Positions 11,665 to 23,672 of a stretch of DNA of 64,000 bases are shown here, one piece after another. A program made the translations under genes and the position numbers. A model generated the notes under the pieces. It was given only the letters and a program-made list of their open reading frames with translations. It was not told where the DNA came from and made no database searches. Source of the DNA: Carettochelys insculpta (lineage: Eukaryota > Chordata > Testudines > Carettochelyidae); the NCBI RefSeq assembly GCF_033958435.1, contig NC_134137.1, positions 62,884,001 through 62,948,000 on the forward strand, in the 5' to 3' direction. How positions within the stretch are numbered: the stretch's first letter is position 1; each line of letters starts with the position of its first letter.

Positions 11665-12695
11665 TGTAGTAATGAGAGGGCCTGACAATTAGGCTTGGTG
11701 TAAGGATAAATGCCCAAAACAATGGTCAATGCCTACCTAAAGCACCTCAAGCCTGAACAACAGAGGGTTAAAGCAAAATCTGTGAGCTAGGTAGATTCCA
11801 CTCACAGGACTGCAGCAAGAGACAGGGCTGATAAGTAACAGGGCCTAAAAGCACATAAAAACACCTAAAAGCACCCAGTGATACACCTAAACACATTTGC
11901 TTGGTACCAGGCACTCATCATACCCTCTCCATAGACAACAGCTTAGCACCAGGTATATTCTGACCAGGAACACGTCGTAATGACAACATGATGGATAGTG
12001 TTGTTTTGATGGTACCACCATCTCCCAAGTTAATGGGTAGATCTCACTACATGGGGGGGGTGGGGGTGTCGATATACTACAATTAGGGGGTTGTACCTGG
12101 ATGCATAACTTGCTTATACCTGTGTATACAAGTGTGTGTAATGGGCTCTGTCGAGCAACCTAGGGGATGATGGAGCCACCTTACCATCAACTGAGTCGTG
12201 TCCATTGTCATGGCTTATGCATGTACCATAGTTAACTATTAAGTTATATTGGAGACTCATGAGGGTGTTGGAGCCCATGTGCTATTGACAGCAAACTTGG
12301 TTCCTGCTCCTTCATACCTTGTTTGATTTGTGGTTACTGGGGAACCTCCAAGGTCTGCAGTGTCGGCTAACTGCAGAGTCTACACTGCTGTCCAAAGAGA
12401 GCACATGCACGCGGCCAAGGTTATTGATATCAAACAGAGCAGACTGGACTTCCAAGCACCGTTCTGGTAAAGGTGCCCAACTACAGCTATGCTATCTGTA
12501 CTGCAACCACTATTAAGTCTGTGATATTGTACGTTTGAATGACATCTATTTTACCAAGTCTGTTATGACTGTTACATGTTCACACTGTCACCTGTCGAAT
12601 AGTATTTGTATTATATCTTTCTTTTATTCAGATAAATTTAAGTAAATAAACAGTCATTCTTGGCTGTTTGGTTCTAGAAGTTATTTTCTCCTACA
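11665..12695 (+). mobile_element. Putative solo LTR
   Basis: The segment starts TGTAG and ends CTACA, a 5-bp terminal inverted repeat with TG...CA ends. AATAAA lies at about 12646-12651, close to the 3' end, as expected for an LTR in plus orientation. There is no internal retroviral coding sequence beside it and no clean target duplication. The boundary choice is inference. Confidence 0.45.
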
Positions 12696-13270
12696 ATTCT
12701 TGCAACAGCAAAGCTATCATGGGTTACTATTATGCATGGAAAATACAATGGCTACAGTCATGTATATGTAAAGATAAAAGCTTGCCTTCACAAGATGGGC
12801 AATAACAGGTTGACTATATTGTCCGTTTTTCCCTTCTGTTCATAGAGTAGGTTTTAAATTTATCCCTTCAGTTCTAGTTAGAGTGATGGCAACAACTGCA
12901 AATCAAGAAGATGACTAATACACAGAATCTGTTAGATCTAACAGGAAATCTAAGCTATTTCCTGGGGTTGGTACATACAAAAGCAAGTGCAAGCTAGTAG
13001 GCTAGCTCTGCTTCTTGCATATATTGTATGCAGTGAAGTTGTAGCCTTGTCTATTCCAGGATACTAGAGCAGCAAGTGGGTACCTCATCCACGTGTATAA
13101 ATTTGGCCTGGCTGACCTTCTGTCAGAGGGAGGGAAGGAAAAGTTTCAGTGAGTGGCATTACAACATGGGACAAAGAATAACAGCACTGCTCAGATTTGG
13201 CTGCTTCTCTGTCGTAATGGAGGGGTAGACACTGCAATGCCAGTCATACAAACTTGGCTTGGCTGCCCCT
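12696..13270. other. No recognised feature
   Basis: Unique-looking, moderately AT-rich sequence. Confidence 0.45.
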
Positions 13271-13278
13271 CCATTGTC

Positions 13279-13659
13279 TAGAGTGACCATCCATACCTAT
13301 TTGGTGGGACGGTCCTGTATTTGGGATGCCAAAAAGGCATCCCTACTTATTTTTTAAAAGGGACTAATTGTCCCGTATTTGGGCCCTGCCCCTGCTGACC
13401 TTTTTTTCTGGCTGGAGAGCATGTAGGTCACTTCCCCGAGCTTCGGAGAAGCAGGGGAACCGTGGGGCTGCCGCGTCCCTGCTGCTTCCCCAGGGCTCCC
13501 GGGGACAGCCGGCAGCTGCTGCTGCTTCAGGGCTTGGGAAGGGCCAGCAGCTGCTGCCTCCTTCCTGGCTCCCCGTGGCTTGGTGGAGCCAGGAGAAGTC
13601 ACCTCTCCCCCTCATAACTCCCTGTCCTGTATTTGGGACAGGGAGATATGGTCACCCTA
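13279..13659. mobile_element. hAT MITE with GC-rich core and exact 8-bp duplication
   Basis: Termini TAGAGTGACCAT and (reversed) TAGGGTGACCAT pair. CCATTGTC occurs at 13271-13278 and 13660-13667, an exact 8-bp duplication. Subterminal CCCGTATTTGGG and CTGTATTTGGGACAG blocks are characteristic of this hAT group. The middle (about 13380-13600) is strongly GC-rich compared with its flanks. Another copy is cut by the window end at 63903. Confidence 0.8.
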
Positions 13660-13667
13660 CCATTGTC

Positions 13668-14300
13668 TGATCAGAGGCCAAAGCCCATCTCCCTATTTTG
13701 TGCCCCTGGGTCACAGTGATCTATGTTATGTATAACCAGCTGACTGTCAAAACAGTGCAAAGGCTTCAGGTAGTGCAAAATGCAACCCTCCTTCTGCTCC
13801 ATAGTATCCGCTGTCATGAGCACTATTAAAATACAACTTCTTTTCATCTGTAAACTTTTAAAAAGATGGATGTGTTTGCAAATCTCTCATTTAGACAAGC
13901 TTCTACCATTACATTTCTAAATGGAAGTATATCCAAAGTCTTTCATGCCATCCCATGTTCTCATTAGGAAATATTTAGACTAAATGGAGAACAAGTTCAG
14001 GGTCACTTTAGAGCCTGGGTTTGCAAACAAAAACATTTAATCTGTTTCCATCTCTGTTAGTATAAGGGAAATCCGAGTCCTCCGATTGGTGGATGTCTTG
14101 ATAATACAATGTCATCAGAAATATGTTGAGTTGGTTCTCATTTGAAAGCCCTTCCCCACCACTCACACACATACAACGGTACCAAACATGTCAAATGTAG
14201 AACAATTATGTAGCTATAGATCTCAAAAAAATTATTTAAAATCAAATTTTTAAACTAGACTTTCAACACAGGGATTTCTTGCTAACATAAAAAAGACCCT
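13668..14300. other. No recognised feature
   Basis: No gene. A short stretch at 13730-13820 reads like an eroded LINE peptide (QRLQVVQNA) but is too short to assign. Confidence 0.35.
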
Positions 14301-14309
14301 GGTCTTTGG

Positions 14310-14960
14310 TAGTCCTAAGGAAGTTAGTGTTGACATGTAGGACTGTATAGCAAGGAGGTGTGGTCTTTCTCAGAGCTGGACATAGAGGGAATGATATAAA
14401 CCTCCTTGTGGGTGGAACCAGGAAGGCGTTGCCTGTATGCGAGAAGCAGGGGAGGTGGCGGGCTGAGACAGGAAGAGGAAGTATAAAAGGCTGGTCCAGT
14501 AGTTATTTTGAGAGGGAGCTGCTGAGAGAGACAGATGCTTCTTCCCTGCCTCTGCAGTGGGATGCTCTGAGGACCTGCATAATCTTCCAGAGAGCCTTGC
14601 CACTCCCAATGCTGAGGAGCTGCTTCTCTTAGCAGTATATCCTGGGGAGCGTGAATACAACTTCTGTATGCAGATATATCCAAGGGTGAGAAAGGAAGCA
14701 ATTCAGGAGAACTAGATTACTACCTGGCTCACTGCTGCCAAAAACACAGTCAGCATGTTGGTGGGTGGGTGACCCAGTGGCAGACCACTCTGCCAGTTAG
14801 GGCCCTGAACTGGGATGTGATGGAGTTATATGGGCTGACACCCCACCTACAACCCCACTCCAGGGGTGACAGTACTCTTGTTCTTCTCTGCCCTCCAATC
14901 CCTAGACACTCCTGTCTGAACCTCATCGACTGTATTTGGTGTTACAGCTCTGCCTAACTG
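14310..14960 (+). repeat. LTR-like segment with TATA box, unclassified
   Basis: A TATAAAAGG box at 14482-14490 is followed by a GC-rich leader-like region. Its composition resembles U3-R-U5 of a turtle LTR element, but I cannot fix the termini or find a target duplication. This is inference only. Confidence 0.3.
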
Positions 14961-15589
14961 CAGGCCAGAACCCTAACTGGTTGCATCCTGTCCCATTTGA
15001 ACGCCATGGACCACTGACTACCGGTAATTCCCCCGCCTTGCTTTTTTGTTTGCTTGTTTGGTGAATACTCTAGCAGACCAAACTGCAAGCAAGCATAGCT
15101 TCCCTCAGTGGTGAATGTGGAGAAGTGGTCATACCATCTTGCAGACTGAAATACTTTATTTATCAAAATCATCACCCGTGTCATCTCTGTCTACAGTATC
15201 ACTGCTCGACATGTCATGCTGATCCTCATCTGCAATACTTTCACATCTTTGTTCAAGACATGTTGCCTGATGAACATTGTCAGGATGGTGAGCGTCTGGT
15301 ATTTGCATACAAGCATTTGATTATGTGGAGGATTAATTCAGGAGTACATGGCATTGCAGACATAACTGGTCCAGCCTAACTCCATCCATGCCCACTGGGG
15401 TAAGGAAATTTTGTATGCACTTGATCTTCTCCAAGCCACCCCATTGCTTGATAGCACATAAAAATGCACCCTTGTTAATGACGGTTTGTCTCCATTTGTC
15501 CACTTCTTGGAAAATTCACACCAACGTACCTCTTTAAGTCTCATAATGTTGGTCTTCACAAGATAAACTTGGTGTAATGGAGGGGGAGA

Positions 15590-16380
15590 TTTGGGGAGGG
15601 TTCAGAAGGGTTGCACGTAGAGGGGGTAGTACTCAGTGCCTCTGGATGTTACAGGTTTAACAAGTGAGGGGAGAGGGAGTTTGATGTTACAGGGACCAGC
15701 GCAGAACTCAGGACTGCAGCCAATGGGCCAGAGAATGGACATACCAGCAACTGGTGACCAGGAGTCCCAGCTCAGACAGCACAGCTGGTTCTGGCTAGTG
15801 GGAGAACAGAGGGCTGTAGAGAGAGGACCCTAGTGACTCGACCTTCTGGTTCCAGCCAAGGGGGAGCAAAGGATGGAATAGAGGAAAGGCAGAGAAGAGA
15901 GGGGCCTAGGCAACCCTGTTTACCTGGACAGAAGACAAAAGCCAAGGGAGCAGATGCTGGAGAAGGATATCAGAGGATCCACTGGAAGGAGGGGGCTTCT
16001 GGGCTGTGCAGAAGCAGCAGACAGAGACCACCAGGAGGCAGGGGAGACTCACGCATGCTGGGCTGAGGGGGGCCAGGCCTACAGGCCCTGAGAGTTCCTA
16101 TGCTATGTTCTTATGCTCAATGAGCCCTCCTATTTTATGCTGGCTGACAGTTGCTCTGGTTTAGAGAACAGAGTTGCATAGGAGTTCAGGCCCTGGGCGT
16201 CCAGAGTGAGTAGACTCGCTGAAGATGCCCCAGCAAGAAATAAGGGTGTTGGAGGCTCAGAGAGATGCAGTCCTAGGAGATGGAGGTCCTTAAATTGCAA
16301 GAGATAGTGGGACCCCCTCCCCGCCAGCAAGAAGGGGCTGTTCTGTTGAAAGGGCTACCCCCTGTGAACCATACAGGACA
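15590..16380 (+). repeat. LTR or leader-like segment, unclassified
   Basis: Purine-rich sequence leads to a degenerate polyadenylation-like motif (CTCAATGAGCCC, about 16117) and TTTTATGCTGGCTGACAG, reminiscent of an endogenous LTR U5 region. No coding sequence is attached. It could equally be another dispersed repeat. Confidence 0.25.
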
Positions 16381-16704
16381 AGTGTGGACATGACCTGTGA
16401 ATCCATGACTGTCAGCATATGATTGCCTCCCGTGCATTTATGACCTCACCAGTTACTATCTCAGCCATTCTGAGCTGTTGGAGGTTGAATCACAGGCCTT
16501 TCCAAACTAGGATAATTCCAGCTAGCATTCCAGTAGTGTGAGTGTCACATACAGAAAGGACACGTTAACCAGGCAGTGTTGTGGCTTTTAATGGTATGAA
16601 TGATAGGAACACAATTTTTAGGGCTATACAGTTCTATTCCCTGTAGCAGGCACAAAAGCAGAATCTTGTGAAACTCTTGAATAGAGTCTCAGAAAGCACT
16701 AGAA

Positions 16705-18425
16705 CAGGGGTTGGCAACCTGTGGCTCCAGAACTGCATGCGGCTCTTTAAGGAGTCACTTGTGGCTCCGAGCACTGACTCCTCTGTGGCTCCAGAGGCTG
16801 GAATTAGGTTTCCCATACATCTGGTTAACTCTCTGTCCAGCTGGGTTTTAACAAAATCTGAAAATGTCCAGGATTTTGCTCAGCTCCTGAAAACTCTTTC
16901 AGCAGCCCGAGTTTCCTCCTCCCCGTGTGTTTGCCTCGTCTGAAGTTACAGCTTTTCCAGCTAGTTGGCAGGGAGCAAAGTCAGAAATGGAGTGGGCAGG
17001 AACAGAGCTGTGCTAAGAGATAATAGGAGGACTCCTCCCTCCCTTTTTGTTCAGGGAAATAAGATCTGTGGGGGTGGGTTCAAGCTGGGAACTCAGACCC
17101 TCCAGGCAGCCGCGTGTTTGCAGCCAGCCCACCCAGGCATTGCCACTCACTGGCAATGTAAGCACTCTCCTTGTGGGGGCAGGTTCAGGCTGGGCGTACA
17201 GCCCAGCAGGCAGAGTGCTTGAAGCCCACCTGTGAATGGAGCTAGTCCAGGGTTAGGGGGCAGCAGCTCCCAGTGAGGCTGCGTTGCTAGTTACCACATA
17301 GCGCTGCCCTGGCCTGATTGCTGTACAGTTACTGTCAGAGTTTTGGACAGTCTACTCGAATTAATACTGCGATTTTCCCAAGCTATGGACTCAGGGGAGC
17401 AGGAGGGAAGAAAAATAGTGTTCAGCTTGGATGGCAAAAGGGTGCTCACATTCACCGTTGGCTATTGGAGTCTCTTCCACCTTCTTCCCTAGGTCTGTGA
17501 TGATCTAAAGGCTCAGGGCCTCCCCACTCCAATGGCCTTTCAGCTTCCCTTCATGCTCTGGGCTGTAGGTCCCAGCAACTAGGATGCTTCAAGAGCAAGT
17601 TTGCCATTGGTTGCGAAGGGGGATCAACCAGATAAGTTTTGGTTCATTCTCCCAACATCTCTGTAAGACAGGAATTATTATTAAACCTATTTCACAGATG
17701 GGGCAACTAAAGCTGAGAGAGAGCCAGGCCTCACAAGTGCTGCAAACCTCTGTCTGAAAAACAGGCCTGGGCTAACTCTGTTTTGCTGCCAGTGCGCTTT
17801 GAAAGCCACTCTCAGTCTCGGTGGGCCATTTATGGTCTTCTGCTTAAGTTGAACCAATGAAATATTGGAAAAAGAATTAATCTCCAGATGCCTCAGCTTC
17901 TGCCCTAAGTACTAGGCAGGGGGCATGAAATTTCACAATTGGGGCTTAGTGCAATCAGCCTCCTTCCTGCAGCCTCTCCTGGCTCCTCTCCTGCCCCTGC
18001 CATTGCCAATGGAGCATGGCGCATAATATATGGGAGACCAATGTTCACTTCTGAGGCATTGGACAGGCTGGAGAAGGGGCCCTGCTAATTGCAGGGAGAA
18101 AAAGTAGGGCCCAATATAAGAAAGTTTGCTGACCCCTGCTACATTGCCTGCTCCTCAGCTGATCACCTTTGGATCGCCAATTAATTTCTGGTAGCCATTG
18201 TCACTACATAGGACTGATCTGGGAGCTTACTGGGACTTGGAAAAGAGTTAAATATTTACATAAATCACATTACAAATCATTGTGTGTGCACTGCTCTTAA
18301 AAATAGAGGTTACAAAAAGTACAGTGTTTATTAAGGACTGTGTCATATTTACATGCATTATGGCTCTTGAAGTATTGATTTTGTAAACAAATGGCTCCTC
18401 TTGCTATTTGGGTTGCAGACCCCTG
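16705..18425. mobile_element. hAT-type element, about 1.7 kb
   Basis: The left end CAGGGGTTGGCAACCTGTGGCTC and the right end (reversed) CAGGGGTCTGCAACCC form a Charlie-like hAT terminal repeat. GGCTC blocks recur just inside both ends. The 8-bp flanks CACTAGAA and TATTACAT do not match. No transposase frame is recognisable. A MIR-like segment (TTTCACAGATGGGG, near 17690) lies inside. Confidence 0.6.
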
Positions 18426-19524
18426 TATTACATCTGTGTTGTATGCAAAACCAGCTTAGCGGGGTTAGTAGCACATCCCTCTGTGGCTTTGATGGCATTC
18501 AAGATAACTCTATACGAAGAAATTTCACTGAACAGTACAAGAAAGTAGCTCCATTATGTTATGCAGTGACTAAATTCTTTGCATGGTAGAGCGTGTGTCC
18601 TGCACATTGTTATTAATATGTCCTTTGTGCAGGTATGAGACAGTAGCTTCTTCACTGTGACACTGGAGAACTTCGGACTCAATGATTTTCGATCGGAGAG
18701 GTGCAGTGCTATGGAGTCTCTTCTTCTTGATGATATTTTCAATTGATTCCTTTGAATATAGGGACTTCCCTTAAGCCCAGTATTTTTTCTGTTGCTTCGA
18801 TCAAATTTTCAGCCAAATCTCAGCAGGTGTTAAAAGTTTCTGGTCAATGGAGGGGCGGATGCTGCACATAGAATTTGCTATGGGTGTTGGAATGAATTGA
18901 TAAACCACTAGTCAGGTGGAATGGTAGATTACACTTACGCTGCGCAGTAGCTGCGTATGGGTTGGAAACCTGCCTTTTGGTCAAGCACTCATACACAGGC
19001 CTTTGTGACAAAATGGCAGCCATGTGCTTCTCTTGCGTTGCATCACAGTTCCTGTGCTAAGGTGCAACCACCAATGTACCACTTACAGAAGAAGGACAAG
19101 TCACACTGTAGAGTTTTTTTTCAGATTTGACATCAACTCTGGGTCCATGAAACTCCCACATACTGAAGGACAAATTGCTTTTCTTTAAAAATGTATCATC
19201 AGCTGCAAGCAGTCTTCATATTGTTGATAACAGTGCTTTTTCTGCTTTTGATAGTGCTACATCTTTTGAGCTTTTAAGGGTATGTGTTGTGATTCATTTC
19301 TGCAATACGAGTGCTAAAAACTATGCCCATATCTCACAGTTCATCTGCAATAAGTGCTTCAACAGCCTCTCTGCTAAACATTTAGCCCTCTCCAGTTCCA
19401 TTCAAAACACGTATTTAGCCTCTGCCACCACTTCCCACGCATAAATTGCCTTGTAAGGGCTCAAAGGAACAGCTGAATTGCACAGTCTGAAGTAGCAAAG
19501 TTAGCATTTGTTTTGTCACAATGT
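18426..19524. other. No recognised feature
   Basis: Several short frames on both strands. I could not match any to a known family. Confidence 0.35.
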
Positions 19525-19950
19525 AACACCAACAGACCTGGGTTACTAGCACCAGGGATAGAACCTGTGAGCATAGGGGCTAAAGCCCTGCACTCTATCA
19601 CAGGGGCTGACGGCTAGCTACCTCTCAGCTGAGGCTGTAGAGCAGTAACTTCACTCACCCCAGATGAGGTCTCAGTGCCTCTGGCTATTACACACTTCCC
19701 TGGGCTGAGAAAGCACATCCTGAGCTTCTGAGACCTTCCAGCAGCTCTTCCCAGCCAATGCACCAGCTGTAATGCCAACAGACACAGCATCACCAGCAAC
19801 AGAACCTGTGAGGAGAGGGCTGAAAGCCCAGCACTCTACCATATGAGCTAAAGGGCAACTGGCTCTCAGCCAAGGCTTTAGAGCAGAGACTTCACTCCCC
19901 CCACATGAGGTCTCAGTGCCTCTGGGTATTACACCACCATATATTTTTGG
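19525..19950 (-). mobile_element. Two tRNA-type SINE copies in tandem, antisense
   Basis: Two diverged copies begin TAACACCAACAGAC (19525) and TAATGCCAACAGAC (about 19770). Both end in GTCTCAGTGCCTCTGG-TATTACA. Reverse-complemented, each contains a tRNA-like A box (TAGCTCATATGGTAGAGTG in the second) and a B box-like GGTTCTGTTGCTGG. A third copy is at 61365-61490. The pair is either a 245-bp duplication or two insertions. Confidence 0.55.
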
Positions 19951-22504
19951 CATAGTGCTTGATGAGATGTGCAGTGTTGTGTGCACAGGCATCTTTTGGC
20001 TCAATGTGCCCACTTAATTATACGTATCACATGACGCCCCCCATTCCCAACAGTGACTGCTTCATACACTTCTTGACCTGTCTCACATGTTGAAACTCCA
20101 GCTAACGGATGCCCGCAGACTTTCAACTTGTCAGAGAAGAATTATGTATTAATTTCACAATGCATTCCATGTGGCCTGGCCTAAGGAAGTGTGACTGACA
20201 GCTTGCACTTCTCCTGACATCTTCAACCTTTTGCTGATACTCGATGTACCTCCTCTCAAACTTTGACAAATTCAGTTTATGGGTGCACTTCTTGAAACAA
20301 GTAAGGTGCCATAGAGAGGCACATATGTTTAACCAGGTCCCCATGTAGGTAGTCTTTGAAGATTCAGCAGCAGGTCAGTACTCTTTGACTTCCCTCTGAG
20401 GCCTAACAACACTCAAGACCAAAGTAATTGTAGGATGAGGGGGCAAAGGGATTATTAAGATGACAAGCTGAAATGAAGCAGGTCTACAGCTTCTTCCTCT
20501 AGCCTCCTCTGCAGACAAATCTGACGTTAGATCAGGTATGGATCTCTCTACAGAATGCACAGATACCTGAGGCAATAACATTCATGGCCTAGAACAAAAG
20601 GATGCCAAGTTTTCATATTTGCTCAGATTGAAATCTTGTGGGAATGGGTAGAAAAATGATGACACCAAAATAAAAATGAGCCATCTCATTTTGGTTTCCT
20701 GAAATGACTGCAGAAGTCTCCTTTTTTCATTTCCATAAGATGATTTCTTTTTTAAAAAAAAGGCTGATTCCCCTTCTCCCTCCCCTGCCCAAGAAGAAAA
20801 GGGAATTTTTAAAATTTGTCTTTTATTGGAAATTCAGATTATGTCTACTTCAGTAAAAGAGAAATAAAAATTACACTTGTGGATGGAAAATCTGACACAT
20901 TAAGACATTGCGAAAGCTAAGAGAGTATATGTGCCAATCAGTTGTTAAGGGAAAGGATTTTAGACAGATTGATGTTGTTGTTTAAAAAAATCAAACAGAC
21001 TTAAAAAATGCTCAACAACAACTATTTAACACCAGTGACTAAGCAGCATTTTGGAGAAAGGATGTCTCTCTTCAAGATTCATGCCTTATTCCCTTTGTAT
21101 GCAATTAAGCTGCAAAAACTCAAAATACAGAATACCCAGTGGATTTTTGGCCGTACTTGCTGGTATTGAGTAATGGCATCTCAGCAACCCCAGTTGCATG
21201 ATCCCCAGCTGGGGGTGGGTGAGAGTGGGCAGGGAGCTGGCTGGGGCACAGAACCCTGCCTGCAGCCCCAGCCTCAGGAACCCCGGTGGGTGGGCCAGAG
21301 AAACAGCTGAGTACCATATCCTTTTTTTAATAAATAAATAAAACCACTGGCAATACCAAAGAGGTCCTCCACCAAAACCAGGGAAGACAAGACTTGACAT
21401 TCCTGATATTTCTTCAGCACAGAAGAAGCAGAATCTGCCACAGCAGGGACTGGGGATGAGGGTGAGAATCAGGCCATCTTTACTCACGTTAAAGAGGCGA
21501 AATGGGCATATGTCTATTTTTGAAAGAAATCCAATGTATGTCAGCTTTAGTGATCACTCATATGCCTTCTAAATATCCTATGTGCCAAATCCTCTTTTTA
21601 ATTGTCATTGTGACAGTCGGACAAACTCTGACAAGAAACTAAAGAACACCCCCTACTCTGGCACAATCGGCTTAGGGTTTGTCTACACAAACATTTCATT
21701 TGCAGCAAGCTTGTCTAGCCTGTTATGCACTGCCTATTTGGTCCTGATGATGCACACTACTGCTTGACTAGTGCACTTTGATTTGATCCTGTTTCAAAGC
21801 AGGGTAGAGCAGAGAGCACTGGCAAACTGTTAGTGAGTGTCAACATAAGCTTGTAGGAGGAAGGTCCAATAATGAGCTGGCCTCATGGTATCTGCTGGTC
21901 CAATTCTCTCAGAAGGGGCACTGTCTGTGACCACTATCACCCCCTTGTGTTCCAGTTGCTTCCAGACTTTGGGCAACTTATGGATACTCAGGCCTACCTG
22001 CTTAACTGGTCCATGAGTCAGGGCATATCAAAAGTTCCAGCTCTTTTCTTGCAGGTATGTCTATACAGAAATGTAAACATAAGATGAGTGGGCCTTGAGT
22101 CAGCTGACCCATGTCAAGGAACCCTGGGCTTGAGTGTCTACAATGCATTTTAATTCTAGGTTAAGGAATTCCCAACACAGGCTTGAACCAAGGGCTCTGG
22201 TATCCATACTCTCATAACTCTAGCCCACTGGTTTTTAAACTGTAAGTTGGCAGCTACCTTGCAGGTGGATCAAGAGGCTGCAGGCTTGCCCCTCACCTTA
22301 CTCGGGAGTCCACACTGGTGCTTCAGCCCTGTGGTGTCCCCTCCCGGCCATGTGATACTTGCACTAGCATCCGCTTCCTGCTGCAGGTTCAGGGCAGCTC
22401 TGATCCACAGAAGCTGGATCCAGTTTGCAGAGGGAAGAAGCATGGCTCCATACACTACCACTTCTCCTCCCCTGGATGTGGGACACAGTGCCCAAAACCA
22501 CAGA
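19951..22504. other. No recognised gene
   Basis: Short frames only. A half-MITE-like start (TAGGGTTTGTCTACAC) lies at about 21673, but I find no partner end. Confidence 0.35.
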
Positions 22505-23345
22505 AATAGATGGAACCATCCTCCTTGAACTTATTTTGTTCTTATTGGAACTCTGTTGTAATTTGGACCTTTCCACCCTCCCCTGGCAAAGAGTTCCACA
22601 GGTTGATTGTGAAGAAATAATTTATTTTGTTTGTTTTAAATCTGTAGCCTATAAATTTCTTTGAGTGAGATTCTTGTGTTATGTTAGTGAAGGAACAAAT
22701 AACATTACCTTGTTCTATTTGTCCACACCATTCACAATTTTACAGACCTCTAACGTGTCCCCTACTGATTAGTCATTTCTTTTCCAAGTTGAAAAGTCCC
22801 AGGTCTCCTCATATGGAAGCTAATTTTTATCTCCTAATTATTTATGTTGCCCTTTCTGTACTTTTCTAAATCCAACATATTTTCTTTTAGATGGGGTGAC
22901 TAGGTATGTATGCTGTATTCAGGATGTGGGCGTGCCATGACTTTATATAGAGGCAATATGATATTTTTCTGTCTTATCTATTCCTTTCCTAATGATTTCC
23001 AATATTCTGTTATCTTTTTTAGATTGCCAGTGCACATTGAGCAGATGTTTTCAGGGAACTATCCACAGTGATTCCAAGATCTCTTTCTTGAGTGTTAACA
23101 GCTATTTTTGACCCCATCATTTTTGTATTTTATACAAATTATATTTTTCCATGTACATTACTTTGAATTTATCAACACTGAATTCCATCTGCCATCGTGT
23201 TGCCCAATCACCCAGTTTTGTGAGATCACTTTGTAACTCCCTGCAATCAGATTTGGGCTTAAATATTTTGAGTAATTTTGTATTAGTTGCAAATTTTGCC
23301 ACCTCACTGCTAACTCTTTTCAAGACCATTTATGAATAAGCTGGA
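22505..23345 (-). pseudogene. CR1-like LINE ORF2 fragment, antisense
   Basis: On the minus strand the segment 23329-23117 reads as the end of a CR1 reverse transcriptase (SSEVAKFATNTKLL, then DWATRWQMEFSVDKFKVM). The catalytic aspartates of FADD are changed to ATN. Further downstream (toward 22505) the C-terminal region can be followed in broken frames, for example FKTNK..YFFT..LWNSLPGE. Many stops and shifts make it clearly older than the copy at 1203-2818. It is probably a different CR1 subfamily. Confidence 0.7.
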
Positions 23346-23672
23346 GAGCAGTGGTGCATGCTGACTCTGGCAGCATACCATTATTCAAACTCTGTTTTTC
23401 CTATCTTTTAAGATTGGTGATGTTTTCATTATCACCTAAAAATCCTTCAGCTACTTGAGTGACAAGCCTTTTGATATCTTAAGGGTCCTGCCTTCCTCTG
23501 TTTATAAACAAATTCCCTGCCCCAAAGGAAAGCTGGGAGCAGCATAGACTCTGTTGCAGTTAAAATCTGCCTTTGGAGTTAGGGCACGTGCTTTAAGCAG
23601 ACCTCAAATATGAAATCCAGGGGTTTCAAACTTTAGGGGGGGCTACAGACCCCTTTACTCCCTCCCTCCCAT
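23346..23672. other. No recognised feature
   Basis: Spacer between two antisense LINE copies. It ends in a CCCTCC-rich run. Confidence 0.4.

Noticed and set aside
13730..13820. Possible LINE peptide QRLQVVQNA
   Set aside because: Too short and isolated to separate from chance.
15338..15559. Minus-strand frame (KTNIMRLKEVRWCEFSKKW)
   Set aside because: It reads like a protein fragment, but I recognise no family and find no continuation on either side.
20123..20344. Minus-strand frame with KKCTHKLNLSKFERRYIEY
   Set aside because: I could not match it to a family; neighbouring frames contain stops and do not extend it.
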